From: Blastomyces gilchristii SLH14081
Lineage: Eukaryota; Ascomycota; Eurotiomycetes; Onygenales; Ajellomycetaceae
Length of the DNA: 64,000 bases
Direction: 5' to 3'
NCBI RefSeq assembly: GCF_000003855.2
Contig: NW_003101659.1
Location: forward strand, 213,475 to 277,474
A program made the translations under genes and the position numbers. Shown here in pieces: positions 47,385 through 59,688 of this stretch. How positions within the stretch are numbered: position 1 is the stretch's first letter; every line of letters begins with the position of its first letter. The notes under the pieces were generated by a model. It saw only the letters and a list, made by a program, of their open reading frames with translations, was not told where the DNA came from and ran no database searches.

Positions 47385-49560
47385 TTAATTTAATTGAACA
47401 TCCCCGAGAACCTGCCTCTCTTCAACATTCGCAGCTGGCGAAATATGTCGCTTGATCCCAAATCGCTCATGATCATCCGCTACTTTCCTTCTGAAAAAGT
47501 TGAGATCAAGCAGGAGCTCTTCCATGCGCGCCTGCATCTCCATGGCTTCCAGTTCACTAGCATCGGCAAAGCTGGCGTCATCATCACCGTCCTCCCAAAC
47601 CAAATCAGGTTCTGGAGTCGGTGTGCCATTTTCCTGCTCGTCTTCATCCATAATCCGTACACCGTCCACGATCTCCTGTTTCTCATGAACAGAGAACAAA
47701 TCGCTTTCTCTCTTCCGTTTGACTACCTCAACAGGTGGGATTGGGTTTTTAAGACTCTCCAAGGCAAGTTTCAAGTGGCGGCGCAGAGCATCGTTCTCTG
47801 TCTGTAACTGCCGGATTTTGCATTCGCTGACCATCTTGGTCTCTTCCATCAAGCGCTGCAACTTGACGACTTGGCCTTGATACTCTTCCAGTTTCTCATT
47901 CTTCATCTCGGTTTCTCGTTTGCTGATAGCCTGCTGGTTCACACTAATCTGAAGCTCGCGGATAATTTCAGCCATTTCCGCAATCTGTGCATCGCGTTCA
48001 GCAGCTGAAACGTGGTCCTGGTTGACGACGGCGCGGGTGCGGATGTGCTTCGCTTGGTCTGCATAGCGCAGGGTGGAAAGAGTTTCCTCGTAATCTGATG
48101 GGGCTATGCATGCAATCATGGCCGTTTTCGAATTTCCCCCCAAGCTGTCCTTCAATAACCAAGTCAGGATAGAGTCACGGTATGGGACCACCTCTTTATT
48201 CTTGCGCAGCCGACCTGGTTTATTGTCTGCTAATGCGGCAATGACACGGCCAAGGGTAGTAAGAGATTTGTTAATATTAGAACCTTCCCTTAGTCTTTGT
48301 CCTGTTGCCTCTGTTGCTTTAGCTCGTTCTGAACCAGCAAGGTCCACAAGCCTAATACGCGCTGTTCGTTCAGTGGTTTCATCCGTCGATAAGTCGTGAT
48401 GAATCTGCTTCAGCATGATTGTGAAAACGGCGTGAGACCGTGAACTAGTGTCGTTCATTTTCGTGCTAGCGGTAGTACGAGAAGCATCTCCTTTGCGCAT
48501 GAGCCGCATAATCTCTGAATAGCTTCGTACTGGCACATCTGTCAGATCTTTTACATACGGGCCATCTGTTGGCGACTCTCTGATTTTCAAGTAGTACGGT
48601 GTGTCTGTGCGTGGTACTAGTAAATCTCGAACGTGCTCGTTATACACCTCAAAATATGAGACGCGGACATTGTAGCTAATATCAGGCGATTCTGAACTCT
48701 CGATACGTTGGAAAAGGTCCTCGCATGTCCGTGGAATCAAACCAGGTTGCTCTTCTGTACCCATCATCGTGTAACTTTTACCCGACCCCGTTTGGCCGTA
48801 TGCGAAAATACATGTGTGATATCCCTCGAAATTGTGGTCCAGGAACTCCTCGCCGAGGCAATTATACACGTCCTCTTGCGTGGCATAGTGCTCATCATTC
48901 TTATCATGGGACCAAAAGGAATTATCGAAAGTGAAAGTTCTGTCTTCAAGGACTTTCGCTCTGCTCTGTATCCTGGCATTCACTGGATCTTGTTGACCAG
49001 AACTGGGGCGAGCCATGAGGGTGGTCGATTGAGTATCCGGGTTCATCGATATAAGACATTCCGCCCCTCGTTTTATTTCTATTGGCCAAATTTGCCCAAA
49101 ATTTCGTTAGAACAAGGAGAGAGGAACAACGTAGTGGGACAGAAAATGGACCCTGACAAAACACGCGCTCAGAAAACTAACCTCTAGGTAAAAACCCTCT
49201 AACCCTCACTACAACCCTTACATTCCCCCCTCCCCCTCCCCCTCCCCCAACCCCATTAACCGGCGTCCCCGCCCGGCTCGTCGGAACCACAACACTTTCC
49301 CTCGCTCTCAACGACGGACTCGAAGCTGTCGATCGGAGCGCTGCAGATGATGCCATAGACAAGGGTCCTCCATTTGGCGCGATATTGGGAGCCGCACTAG
49401 AGTAAACGGACAGCGGGGCTGACGGGGCTTGCGACGCGTGGGAGACGATCATGCCATCACCGTTTATCGAGACCATTGAGGCTCCGGAGCCCAGATGTGA
49501 TGCTGATGATAATGATGGCGGGTCTCCAAGGCCATTGTAGAAGCGCGGATCCAGCGCCAT
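47385..49560 (-). CDS. Short kinesin-3 family motor (NKin3-like)
   Basis: Plus-end-directed microtubule motor of the kinesin-3 (Unc104/KIF1) group, resembling the short fungal form known as Neurospora NKin3. Exons 49560-49182 and 49078-47385 give 690 residues. A Ser/Ala-rich N-terminal extension of about 110 residues ends in a Gly run, then the motor domain begins (NVRVVVRVRGFLPR). The P-loop GQTGSGKS is near residues 221-228, switch I is NDTSSRSH, switch II is DLAGSE, and the neck side has LSTLRYADQAKHIRTRAVVN. A coiled coil (IRELQISVNQQAISKRETEMKNEKLEEYQ) and an acidic tail follow. No FHA or PH domain is present, unlike full-length Unc104 (about 1,600 residues). The frame ends cleanly in TAA after VLGDVQLN, so the short form is genuine rather than truncated here. 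Confidence 0.92.
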
Positions 49561-52500
49561 ATTCCTGTTGTTTCTCAATATATACACGATCTGGCTGAGG
49601 AGGTCGTGGCGACGGGATTGGTGGTTTAAGTACATGTATGAAAAGGGGAGGGAAACAAAGTATGTAAATGTGTTGGAAGGGGGTTGTGAAGAGAATAAAT
49701 GAGCCGGGGAAATAGAAAGACAAGAAATGGGATTTTGATAAACTTTTTATCTCATCGTTTTTCTTTTTTCGTCTTCTCTCATGGGCATAAGTATTGAACG
49801 TTCATCACGGTACCTTTGTTTCTGAATTTCTGCGTCGTGCCCTTTCTCCAGCTTTGTCTCCGCTGTTATTGCTTTGTGTCGTATTGTGCTGTGTTGTGTT
49901 TACCCTTCCTCGAGCGTCGTGTATATGTTGCTTGTTATTCTGGAAATATCAAGTGTATTTCATATCTTAGTGTATAAAGTACGTAATGTTTTATCCCGTC
50001 TCTTTTTTCGTAAACAAGCAGTTATTATAATCGGGAACTTTGATATATGGGCAGGAGTGCGGCAGGGTATGGGTAGGTTTGGTGGTTTCGGCCGGGGAAG
50101 GTCTGATGATGATGGCCTGGAGCGGCAAAATAACAGTCAGTTTCACCTGCGGTATATATTCACCATGTTAGCAAGCTGTTTGATTTTAATAAGTAAACAT
50201 ATACTTGTATAATAAATGTGGGCCGCCCTGGAGTTTGCCGGGTTTCAAATATCTGCCCAGGTCATGGTCGCATGCATCCACATGACCCGATGTGGGAGCG
50301 CATTCCATACCTCAATCGCAAAACACGTTCGTTAACCATGGACAAAAGGTACATGCAAAATATGTAAATAACGTCTGATCATCAAATTCGTATATCTATG
50401 ATTTCTCCAGCGCTTCTTGCGGGTTGGGCTTCACATTCAGAACAGATCTAGATTCTGCTGTTGACGCTGGCAGTTGCTATGGTGACGGCCGCCGGTACGA
50501 TAACGATCACGTGATTACAGGAGTCGCGTGACGCCGGATTCCTGACACAAACCTTGGAACTAATCCTGATCATAATATAGGGTTCGGTACACTGAGTCGG
50601 GCCTCTTTCTTCAGTCAGGGATATTGATCTCATATCCCTTCACCGCCTTTCCACTATTTTTTCCAAAATGTTTGCTATACTGTGTGCTATGTTGTTCGAA
50701 AATGGGTTGTTTTGTGAAATCATCTGCCAACACGTTGAATGCACTTGATTCTGACAAACTAACATTCTTTAACATAGAGACCTAGTACATTTTCCTGCCA
50801 AATATATCTCCTTGCTCTCTGAGTGGTAGGATATCTCGGTTCTTTCCTGAAAGCAACAATATAACTAGAGGTTATCCATACCTACCTACATAACTTGGGA
50901 AAACACACATCCGACGTGTTGACATAGGGGGCTGAAGATGCCGCCCAATAGCGGTCGAATACGCGTGCAAGCCTGGACTAATTTTGCATCGTACTTGCTA
51001 CTCAGTACAGCATTTGTGCATCCCAGCTGAGCTGACGGGGTAAGGATGAATCGATCCGCTGTAATTAGATTAGTCCGTTCGTTCCTCCTTGCTGATTCAA
51101 TGTTATCCAGAACTGGGATTGATATGCCCAAATTCCAAACAGGGCGGCAGCGGCAGCGTTAAATGTCGGTGCGCTAATATAAGACGATACCACCATCATG
51201 ACGTCCCTCCCCAAGTGGCAGCCGGAAAGCTTGGTTCGTAAAAATGGGATGACGGAAGATACGAGCCTATCCACGTTCCGATCTCGTGAGGAAACAGGAA
51301 CGAGGAAACAGAGCCTTCTTTTGAAAGTGAGGCAACAAGCCGAATGGACGAAAATCTCGCGGTTATTAAGTATTGTCCAGGCCTGTGTCGTCTGCGCCAC
51401 CACACATCTGGATTATGGCAGTGTTTGCAGGGGTTCATGTTCTGTGGAATTTGATTTTGACATGCGTTGTGTTCGTTCGAAGACAATTAGCGTACGGGGA
51501 AAGGCTGTGTGTGACCCCTTGGGTCCCTTAGACAGGGCTTTGTCTTTGTGATGACAATCAAGTTACAGCAAAATGTGGCGATACTACCAAGGGCTTAAAT
51601 TCCTGTATATTTGGAATAATTCAGTCCGTGATTTGTGTACTATCACGAACGGCTCAGTCACGCATAAATATCTGGGTTTTTTTTTTTGTTCCAAACATCA
51701 ATTCTTCGAAAAGAAGAATAGAGGAATTTAGAAAGGCTTGCCCCACCAGTCATAATTGGTTCCATCGATGCCAGCATGCCATTTGCGAGCCACACTCCGG
51801 CCTGGTAGGTTATAAATTAATATATGGCATGGAACACTAACTTCCTACTAAAGCAGGTAATCATGATTCTGCATGATAGATTTATTGTTTAAGCCGCTAG
51901 AACAACCCACTGAACTTTGGCTAAAATCCACTAGAGTTGGCGATTACTTCGACTCAGGAGGACGACTACTGGGTGAGACCAATCACTTACGTACAAGCTG
52001 CCCAATTTTCACCCCAAAGTGTCTCTTTTAAACATAACGACGCACGAACCTTCGACAGCGAGCTCACAGAGCGCACCAACCCACCCATCGTCCAGATGTG
52101 ACAGGATATCCAAACATCCTCCGTGTTCTAGAAACTATTAGAAACCTGCTGCAGTGGACATTGGCTTGCCGATCCGAACCCCCACTCCATCTATTGTTCA
52201 GCCTTGCGCACCACGAAACCACCGAAAGAGAAAATCCCGAGTTTGGTAGGGTTTCGGTGAGAGATCACTATCTAAATTTGAGGCGGAAGGCGAGTGTTTT
52301 GAATGCCAAAAGTAGGTAGCGCAGCCTGGCGCACTCTGTGTCCAAGGGTTTATTCATTAGAAGCAAAAGTCTAGTGAGGCTCAATTCCCATTCACCGGTC
52401 TCCCTTTGTTTCATTTTTTTCTCTCCCGCTGTGATCTCCTTGCTCCTAGTTGTTTTACAGTGTATTCTTCAGTGCATGCAGAGATTTACAATTTCTCGTA

Positions 52501-54904
52501 TGTTTCTCTACACTGCACGCCACCGGTTCATGCATATATATGCTCTACCCTCACCGAGAAGCCGGAAAAGAGGGTATTTTAGCGGGACCTTGGTGGGAAG
52601 CCTTCTAATCCTCAAACCCGTGATGGATCTAGATGAGCGGCTTTCTGACCGAAATAGCCATCCATCCTCATAACGTGTTATTCTGATTGTCATCCTCCGG
52701 GCATTGTCATATGATAACAACCAAAGCATGAGGCGGTATTGTTCTCTACTAAGAGTCCAACTCGTGATGGCTCTTAGCTCTCTAGCACGTCAAATCAGTG
52801 GAGGCACGGCGCGTTTTTAGGTTTAGTTGAGTTGCCAGCGGAGATGCCGGTTTCCTTCCGCTGTAGCTCGTATGCAATAATAATAACAGGGTTTATTATC
52901 AACTTCATGCCACTGCCAGTTGTCAAAGAATAGGAGATTTATCAGGTCGTTCAACAATCAGGTGCCTGTTGTGGATGATAATGGTAGGACAAGGGCAAAG
53001 GCCCCTGAGCCGTGCTGGTGGCGTTATAGGCAGATCAGCTTGATGATTTTAAGGTGACACAGGAGGAGTGAAAGGACCTCAATATCACACCGAAAAACCC
53101 ACTTCTCATTCAGGCTTTTGGCGGCATCCGCGTCCTTAACTTCAACAAATGGCACCAACAACCGTAACAGTTCCTATGAAGAAATATATATAATTTCAGT
53201 CCATTATTCTATTTTCCATATTCCTTTCACTAACGCAAAGAAAAATACAGTGGGTTAGATAGTTATATTAATAGTGTGATACAACGTATATGCTTTTATA
53301 GATGAAGCCATCGCTTAGTGGGGCGGGAGCGGGTGGAGCCGCTTGTGGGTTAGTGCGGCTCTTCCAACATCTTGTATCAACCTCCGACAACAAACAACCA
53401 CAAGCTGGATCGACGGTGACAACCCCCAACGATTGATGGATTTCGCAAAGTGAGCACCGCAGAAATTCTATTGGGGTTTAATGGGAGTTTCTGTCTTGGA
53501 GAAAACAATTACGATGTGAATTATGTACTGTATGACTTCTATTCTCGTTCCCAAGAGGTATCTACAGTCTAAAGGGAGGGCACCGCCACCGCGGGAGGTG
53601 CATTCCAGTGTGGCTTGTTCAGACAATGCGGGGTTACTTCTGATTCCTGAAGTCTGGGGGCGAAGACAAGGGTCGGCTACTTGCGAGCGTTTGAGCAATG
53701 GCTAAAGTAACTAGTCGCAAGGCTATTTCTGATTCCAGGCCGGTGTGCGCCAACTGAGTGCAAGCGCAGACCCTCAGGATAACCTAAGCAACACGCTCTG
53801 AGAAAGATACGAACATTCAGCTGACAATCTTGTGTTATTTGACTGCCAAGGGACTTTGATATTGCAGGGGAGTCCAGTTAACTATCTCCATAGGTCGGCT
53901 CCGGATAGGCGTGTTTTAACTCCATTTTCACAAAGCTTCTCATATCACTAGAGGAATAATCGACCGGACGGGAATGGAGGGGGAATATCTGCCGTCCCTC
54001 CTTGGATTTCCAAACCCCAAACCCTCTTCGGCCACTCTGAACGCTAGTAGGGCGTCCTCTTTGCATGACCTGCCTCCATTCCTGCAGCTACCCAGCCAAT
54101 CGTGGCAGAGTTGCTATTTGTTCACACTTCTTGTCTCTTTTCTCGTTCGGCGTCAGATTCAGCAGCGGGGCGCTGGGCTTGGCGCACGCCGACAAAATTC
54201 TGCGCCCCGCAAGGCAGCCGCCGTTTATCTTCGACGAGTTTAGGTAGTCTTGTTCAGGCAGACTTGATCAGAAATGCTGAAACCCCTGCTCGGATTGATA
54301 TGACCCCTACCGACAGTGAATGGCTTTGTTTGAGGTCAAAGAGAGTTCTCCTGACAGTACAAAAACGAGTGAAGCCCGCAACATTCCCACTTCCAATCTT
54401 ACTTCAGTTTCAATTTTGACCTTTAAGAACCCTCTTTCGGACGTACAGCATAGTAGCGCATCACTTCTTGACTTCACGGAATTCGTTCGATCGTTTAGGA
54501 GTATATTTATATCGTCGCCCTCCTACATACCCGGATTTAAAGGTGTGATGGCCTTTCACCAACACTTCGATAATTGAACATGTCTGATTCCGCATCATTC
54601 TCTCTTAGATCATCGATGCCAGAATCCTACAGAATTTGATCATTACAGTGCTCGATCTAAGCACGCCATAAGTACCTCAAAGACGTTTCTAATCTGTTAC
54701 GCAGAATCTATGAGTGCCATCACTGCTGTGGGAGCCAAGTATATTTCTCTTCTGGTATATTTATGATCACGGCCACCAGTTCCACCGCAGCATATACTAC
54801 CACGCTCTTTTCCCCAAGACCAAACGGGGTATTCTCACACCAAGCCTGCTAGCACTAACCAGCCGTTAAGAGTTACAGATCCAAGCCTGGCGTCAATATA
54901 TCCA
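49561..54904. other. Gene-poor region, 5.3 kb
   Basis: No open frame with family resemblance. A CACGTG-centred palindrome (ATCACGTGAT) lies at 50505-50514. Coding-like sequence resumes at about 54765, where the frame of the next gene is open upstream of its first ATG. Scattered frames of 60-117 codons on both strands overlap one another and have no coherent splice structure. Confidence 0.5.
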
Positions 54905-57190
54905 ATGTACACAGACGAGAAACTCGTTAGCATGACTTACCTTTTTAATAATCACAATCTGGGCCCAGATTCTTCCGGCAGAACGCAAGAAGCTCTCATC
55001 GGGGCCTCTATCCCCAACGCTCGTGAAGATTTACCTGCCATCCCCAGGATATTAGAAGGATGGATTCTACGCCGGGCAGACTCCTCAAAGGTATCACCAT
55101 GGAAAAACGTTACTCGAGAACGTATGCCTCTTACCCAAGACGAGTTGGAAAAGCGGACAGCGGACCTGAGAAACGAGAACGTACAGGAAAAGTACGAAGC
55201 TCTAGGGAGTGGAAAGCAGAACCAAATTAAAAATTTGATGATTGATCGGCAGAACTGCGATGGAGATAGACGATTTTCTTGGAATTGTGTTTACATCTAC
55301 CTTGATAAAAAAGCTGTCAATGTTCGCGCCTTCGTCATAGAGTACGTTACCGTATCCCTCACTGTGATTCTTCTGAGACAAGTACGCCAGGGCATCGTGT
55401 TACCTTCCCCTGGCGATCCTCGTCCCCCGGTTGCAGCGAATAAAAAGAAAAAAGAAATAAAATCCCCACTGCCAGGCTCGCATGGTCAGCCATTACCCGA
55501 GACTACAGTTGAACAACCACTTCACCAACGTCCTGGTGGAGTGGTTGCTGGTGGACAGCAGCAGAATGCGGCTATTAATCACACCAACCTACCAATGGGC
55601 ATGGAGACTCCCCTTGTTGGAAACCAACAGGATCAATTCGCCCAAAGTGCCCAATATGCTCACCCCGCCCAACTCGCTCAACCTATTCATCCTGGTCATC
55701 CTGCTCATTCTCCTCCCTATTATGCTCATCCGACTCAACCTGCTCAACCTGCTCAACCTGCTCAACCTGCTCAACCTGCTCAACCTGCTCAACCTGCTCA
55801 ACCTGCTCAACCTGCTCAACCTGCTCAACCTGCTCAACCTGCTCAACTTGCTCAACCTGCTCATCCTGCTCATTCTACTCATCCTCCTCATCCCACTCAT
55901 CCCACTCATCCCACTCAACATACTCATCCTACTCAACATATTCAGCATGCTCAAGCTCACCATCATACTCAACCCGGTCAATACACCCACTATGTCCAGC
56001 GTTCTAGGCACGGCCAACAAGCGCCCCCCATTGATATCCAAGTAATTAATGGTGGACCAACTTATGAAACTAACATTTTAGCCCCACCGCCGCCACATCC
56101 ACCTCTCCAGTCTCCAAACAAGGAGCCACAGCAACAACCATCAATGCCACAAGCACAGCGTCTCCCAAACTTTACTCCAGGGCGTCCGAAACAACATCGA
56201 ACAAAGCCTAGCTTACCTAAAATCTTAAATACGGGCAAGGCTCCGCGACGTAAAGCCTCGGGACATGGAGATTTTCGAGACGGGGACAGCAGCATTGATG
56301 AAAATGAGTCCGTACTTTTTGATGAGTTCGAAGATGCGAGCTCAGCAACTACCGATGATGCATTATTCGCCGATAAGCACAATAACCACGATAAGTACAT
56401 GCCTCTAAGGGAAGCCGATGGACGACTGCACCGCTGTTACTCCAGAGGCCGCGCCCCCGAAATCTTCTATCGGTCTCAGCGCCGCCCTGAGAGCAGGCAC
56501 TTACGGTTTAGCGAGCATCTTCTAACCGAACCGCGTAATTGGGACGGAGAGGTGGATATCTACCCAGAAAATAGCACGGACAAACGAAGGAATCGTCGTT
56601 CAGCAATAGTGTCATATCCGGTGGTTCCACCCCTAACACAGCTCACAAACCAGCGAGGTCATCCCGGGGCTCCTCTTTCTCCGCGTCAAACACAGACACT
56701 TTCTTCTCCAGTGAGGTACAACAATGCCAATGTCCAGGACGACATTAGGAGTGATAGCGACTGGGAACGCACGCAACGCGAACGCGAACGGTCCTTGGGT
56801 GACTACGTACACGATAGGCGTCAAAAGGACAGCCAACGTCGACGCTGGGGTCAGGGAGTTCAAGTGCACGCAACCCCAACCCTACCCACACCCCCAGCCA
56901 AGGGCGGTGCCGATTATTACCCCCCTGGACCGCCGCGAGAGGATTGTTTCGACAACTATGCACAGATGGCGGAACCTAAACAAATGAGAGAAGTTCGTAT
57001 GCCATACCATCAACAACAAGACACCTACGAGGTTAATGATGCGTTGAACGATTGGGTCCCTTTTCGTCACGAGAGAATGAATCAAGCTCCAATGGGTTTT
57101 GGCCAAATGAACGGTGAGCGGATGGTCACCCATTATCAACCTCACATGGAACCACCCCGACCAGATGATTATCCGACGTATGGCCGCTGA
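54905..57190 (+). CDS. Fungal unknown with conserved N-terminal domain and QPA tandem repeat
   Basis: Long frame of 761 residues from the ATG at 54905. The frame stays open upstream to about 54765 with protein-like sequence (PRSFPQDQTGYSHTKPAS), so at least one upstream exon is likely and this start may be internal. Residues 1-170 form a conserved-looking domain (DLPAIPRILEGWILRRADSS, LTQDELEKRTADLRNENVQEKY, FSWNCVYIYLDKKAVNVRAF) of a type I recall from uncharacterised fungal proteins. Residues about 230-370 are a low-complexity array: twelve exact QPA units followed by HPT/HPA and His/Gln-rich variants. The rest is charged and disordered, with RRNRRSAIVSYPVVPP, a basic RERSLGDYVHDRRQKDSQRRR, and a Pro/Met-rich end. 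There is no signal peptide or catalytic motif. Confidence 0.75.
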   Translation: MYTDEKLVSMTYLFNNHNLGPDSSGRTQEALIGASIPNAREDLPAIPRILEGWILRRADSSKVSPWKNVTRERMPLTQDELEKRTADLRNENVQEKYEALGSGKQNQIKNLMIDRQNCDGDRRFSWNCVYIYLDKKAVNVRAFVIEYVTVSLTVILLRQVRQGIVLPSPGDPRPPVAANKKKKEIKSPLPGSHGQPLPETTVEQPLHQRPGGVVAGGQQQNAAINHTNLPMGMETPLVGNQQDQFAQSAQYAHPAQLAQPIHPGHPAHSPPYYAHPTQPAQPAQPAQPAQPAQPAQPAQPAQPAQPAQPAQPAQLAQPAHPAHSTHPPHPTHPTHPTQHTHPTQHIQHAQAHHHTQPGQYTHYVQRSRHGQQAPPIDIQVINGGPTYETNILAPPPPHPPLQSPNKEPQQQPSMPQAQRLPNFTPGRPKQHRTKPSLPKILNTGKAPRRKASGHGDFRDGDSSIDENESVLFDEFEDASSATTDDALFADKHNNHDKYMPLREADGRLHRCYSRGRAPEIFYRSQRRPESRHLRFSEHLLTEPRNWDGEVDIYPENSTDKRRNRRSAIVSYPVVPPLTQLTNQRGHPGAPLSPRQTQTLSSPVRYNNANVQDDIRSDSDWERTQRERERSLGDYVHDRRQKDSQRRRWGQGVQVHATPTLPTPPAKGGADYYPPGPPREDCFDNYAQMAEPKQMREVRMPYHQQQDTYEVNDALNDWVPFRHERMNQAPMGFGQMNGERMVTHYQPHMEPPRPDDYPTYGR
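55736..55843 (+). repeat. Twelve exact copies of a 9-bp unit (CAACCTGCT)
   Basis: 108 bp of perfect 9-bp periodicity encoding Gln-Pro-Ala, followed by a variant unit (CAACTTGCT) and degenerate CTCATCC/CACTCA units to about 55960. The phase keeps the gene in frame, so unit gain or loss would change length by three residues. Confidence 0.95.
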
Positions 57191-58287
57191 AATTGACCAC
57201 TGTTGCGATACATTCTACTATTGTTGTCATTGTCCTTTTATATCCCTTTCCTGGACATGGTAACTGCTTTTGCTGACAGCGCTTTTGGCATATATGGGAT
57301 TTGGAAACGGCAGGTTAGGTTTGGAATAAAAAGGTACCGGGTAAGGATTTGGGAATTTGGTTTGGAAACTAGAATTGGATATGTCCCTCGTGTGTTATTG
57401 TTATGGCTGCATGCTTCCCCTGGATTCGGTTAATGTGCAAAAAGGCACATGTTTGTAATGGTTATTAGTATTGATATATTCTCTTTATTCACTTTTTCTG
57501 GTTGTTAGTGAAAAGGATATCAACAACCACACACCCCTGAAAACCCCAGCTTCAACAGTTGCTGATGTTTAATTTACTATTCTCGTGATTGTAATATTTC
57601 TTCTCCACTACCTTTTTGGTTATTTTTCTATACTTTCTTTATTTCTTTCATACTTATTTTGACTCTTCACGGATGCCTCTATTGGTGAGATTTCGACCCA
57701 AAATATGTATGCATTCTGACTCTCTTTCCTTGTACTTTTATCCTATTCTTCACTTGTTTTAGTTATAGTTTAGCCTGCTATCTAATTTATGTATGTTAAA
57801 CAGTCTTATTCCATCTCAACTTGGCACTGATCAGTACGGAGTAGTTATTCCTCTGTTAACCACGGCGATAGTTAATAGTCCCCCTTCCATGGCGGGGCAG
57901 GTGCCAAGACAGCTTTACTATTATGTCATTCCCGATCCTCCTGCCCCGCCGTTTTCAGCCGCCGCATCCATCTTCCTGTTTCCTCCTTTCTACTTTATCT
58001 TTTCCCATCGTTAGTTTTTCAACCTCAACTATTGCTCACATTTCTCCGTTATTATTGCTCTTGCTCCACACTTTGCTCCTCTTAAGGTGCGTTGCTTTCA
58101 TTCCGGTCCACAGTTCTAGGCCGCTTCAATGGTTTCCACTCAATTGCGGTTAATCATATCCTGGATGCTATTCCCGCAACTCTACTTTACGATCATCACG
58201 AACCAATTTAGAATCAAAATTCCTCTACCATATAGCTAACCTTATCATTTATTCTTGTCAGGACTTAACAATTTCCAATCAGTCACC
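57191..58287. promoter_or_regulatory. TPI upstream region with pyrimidine-rich stretches
   Basis: No gene supported. From about 57590 to 58130 the plus strand is rich in C and T (for example CTTTCTTTATTTCTTTC and CTCCTTTCTACTTT), as in promoters of strongly expressed fungal glycolytic genes. TACGGAGTA is at 57835-57843. Confidence 0.55.

Positions 58288-59688
<1,401 letters not shown>

Noticed and set aside
50505..50514. ATCACGTGAT palindrome as a regulatory site
   Set aside because: A CACGTG core occurs by chance and no gene start lies near it.
55482..56045. Overlapping long frames on both strands rich in LLN or RLS repeats
   Set aside because: They are alternate-frame readings of the 9-bp repeat inside the QPA gene; the periodicity keeps all frames open.
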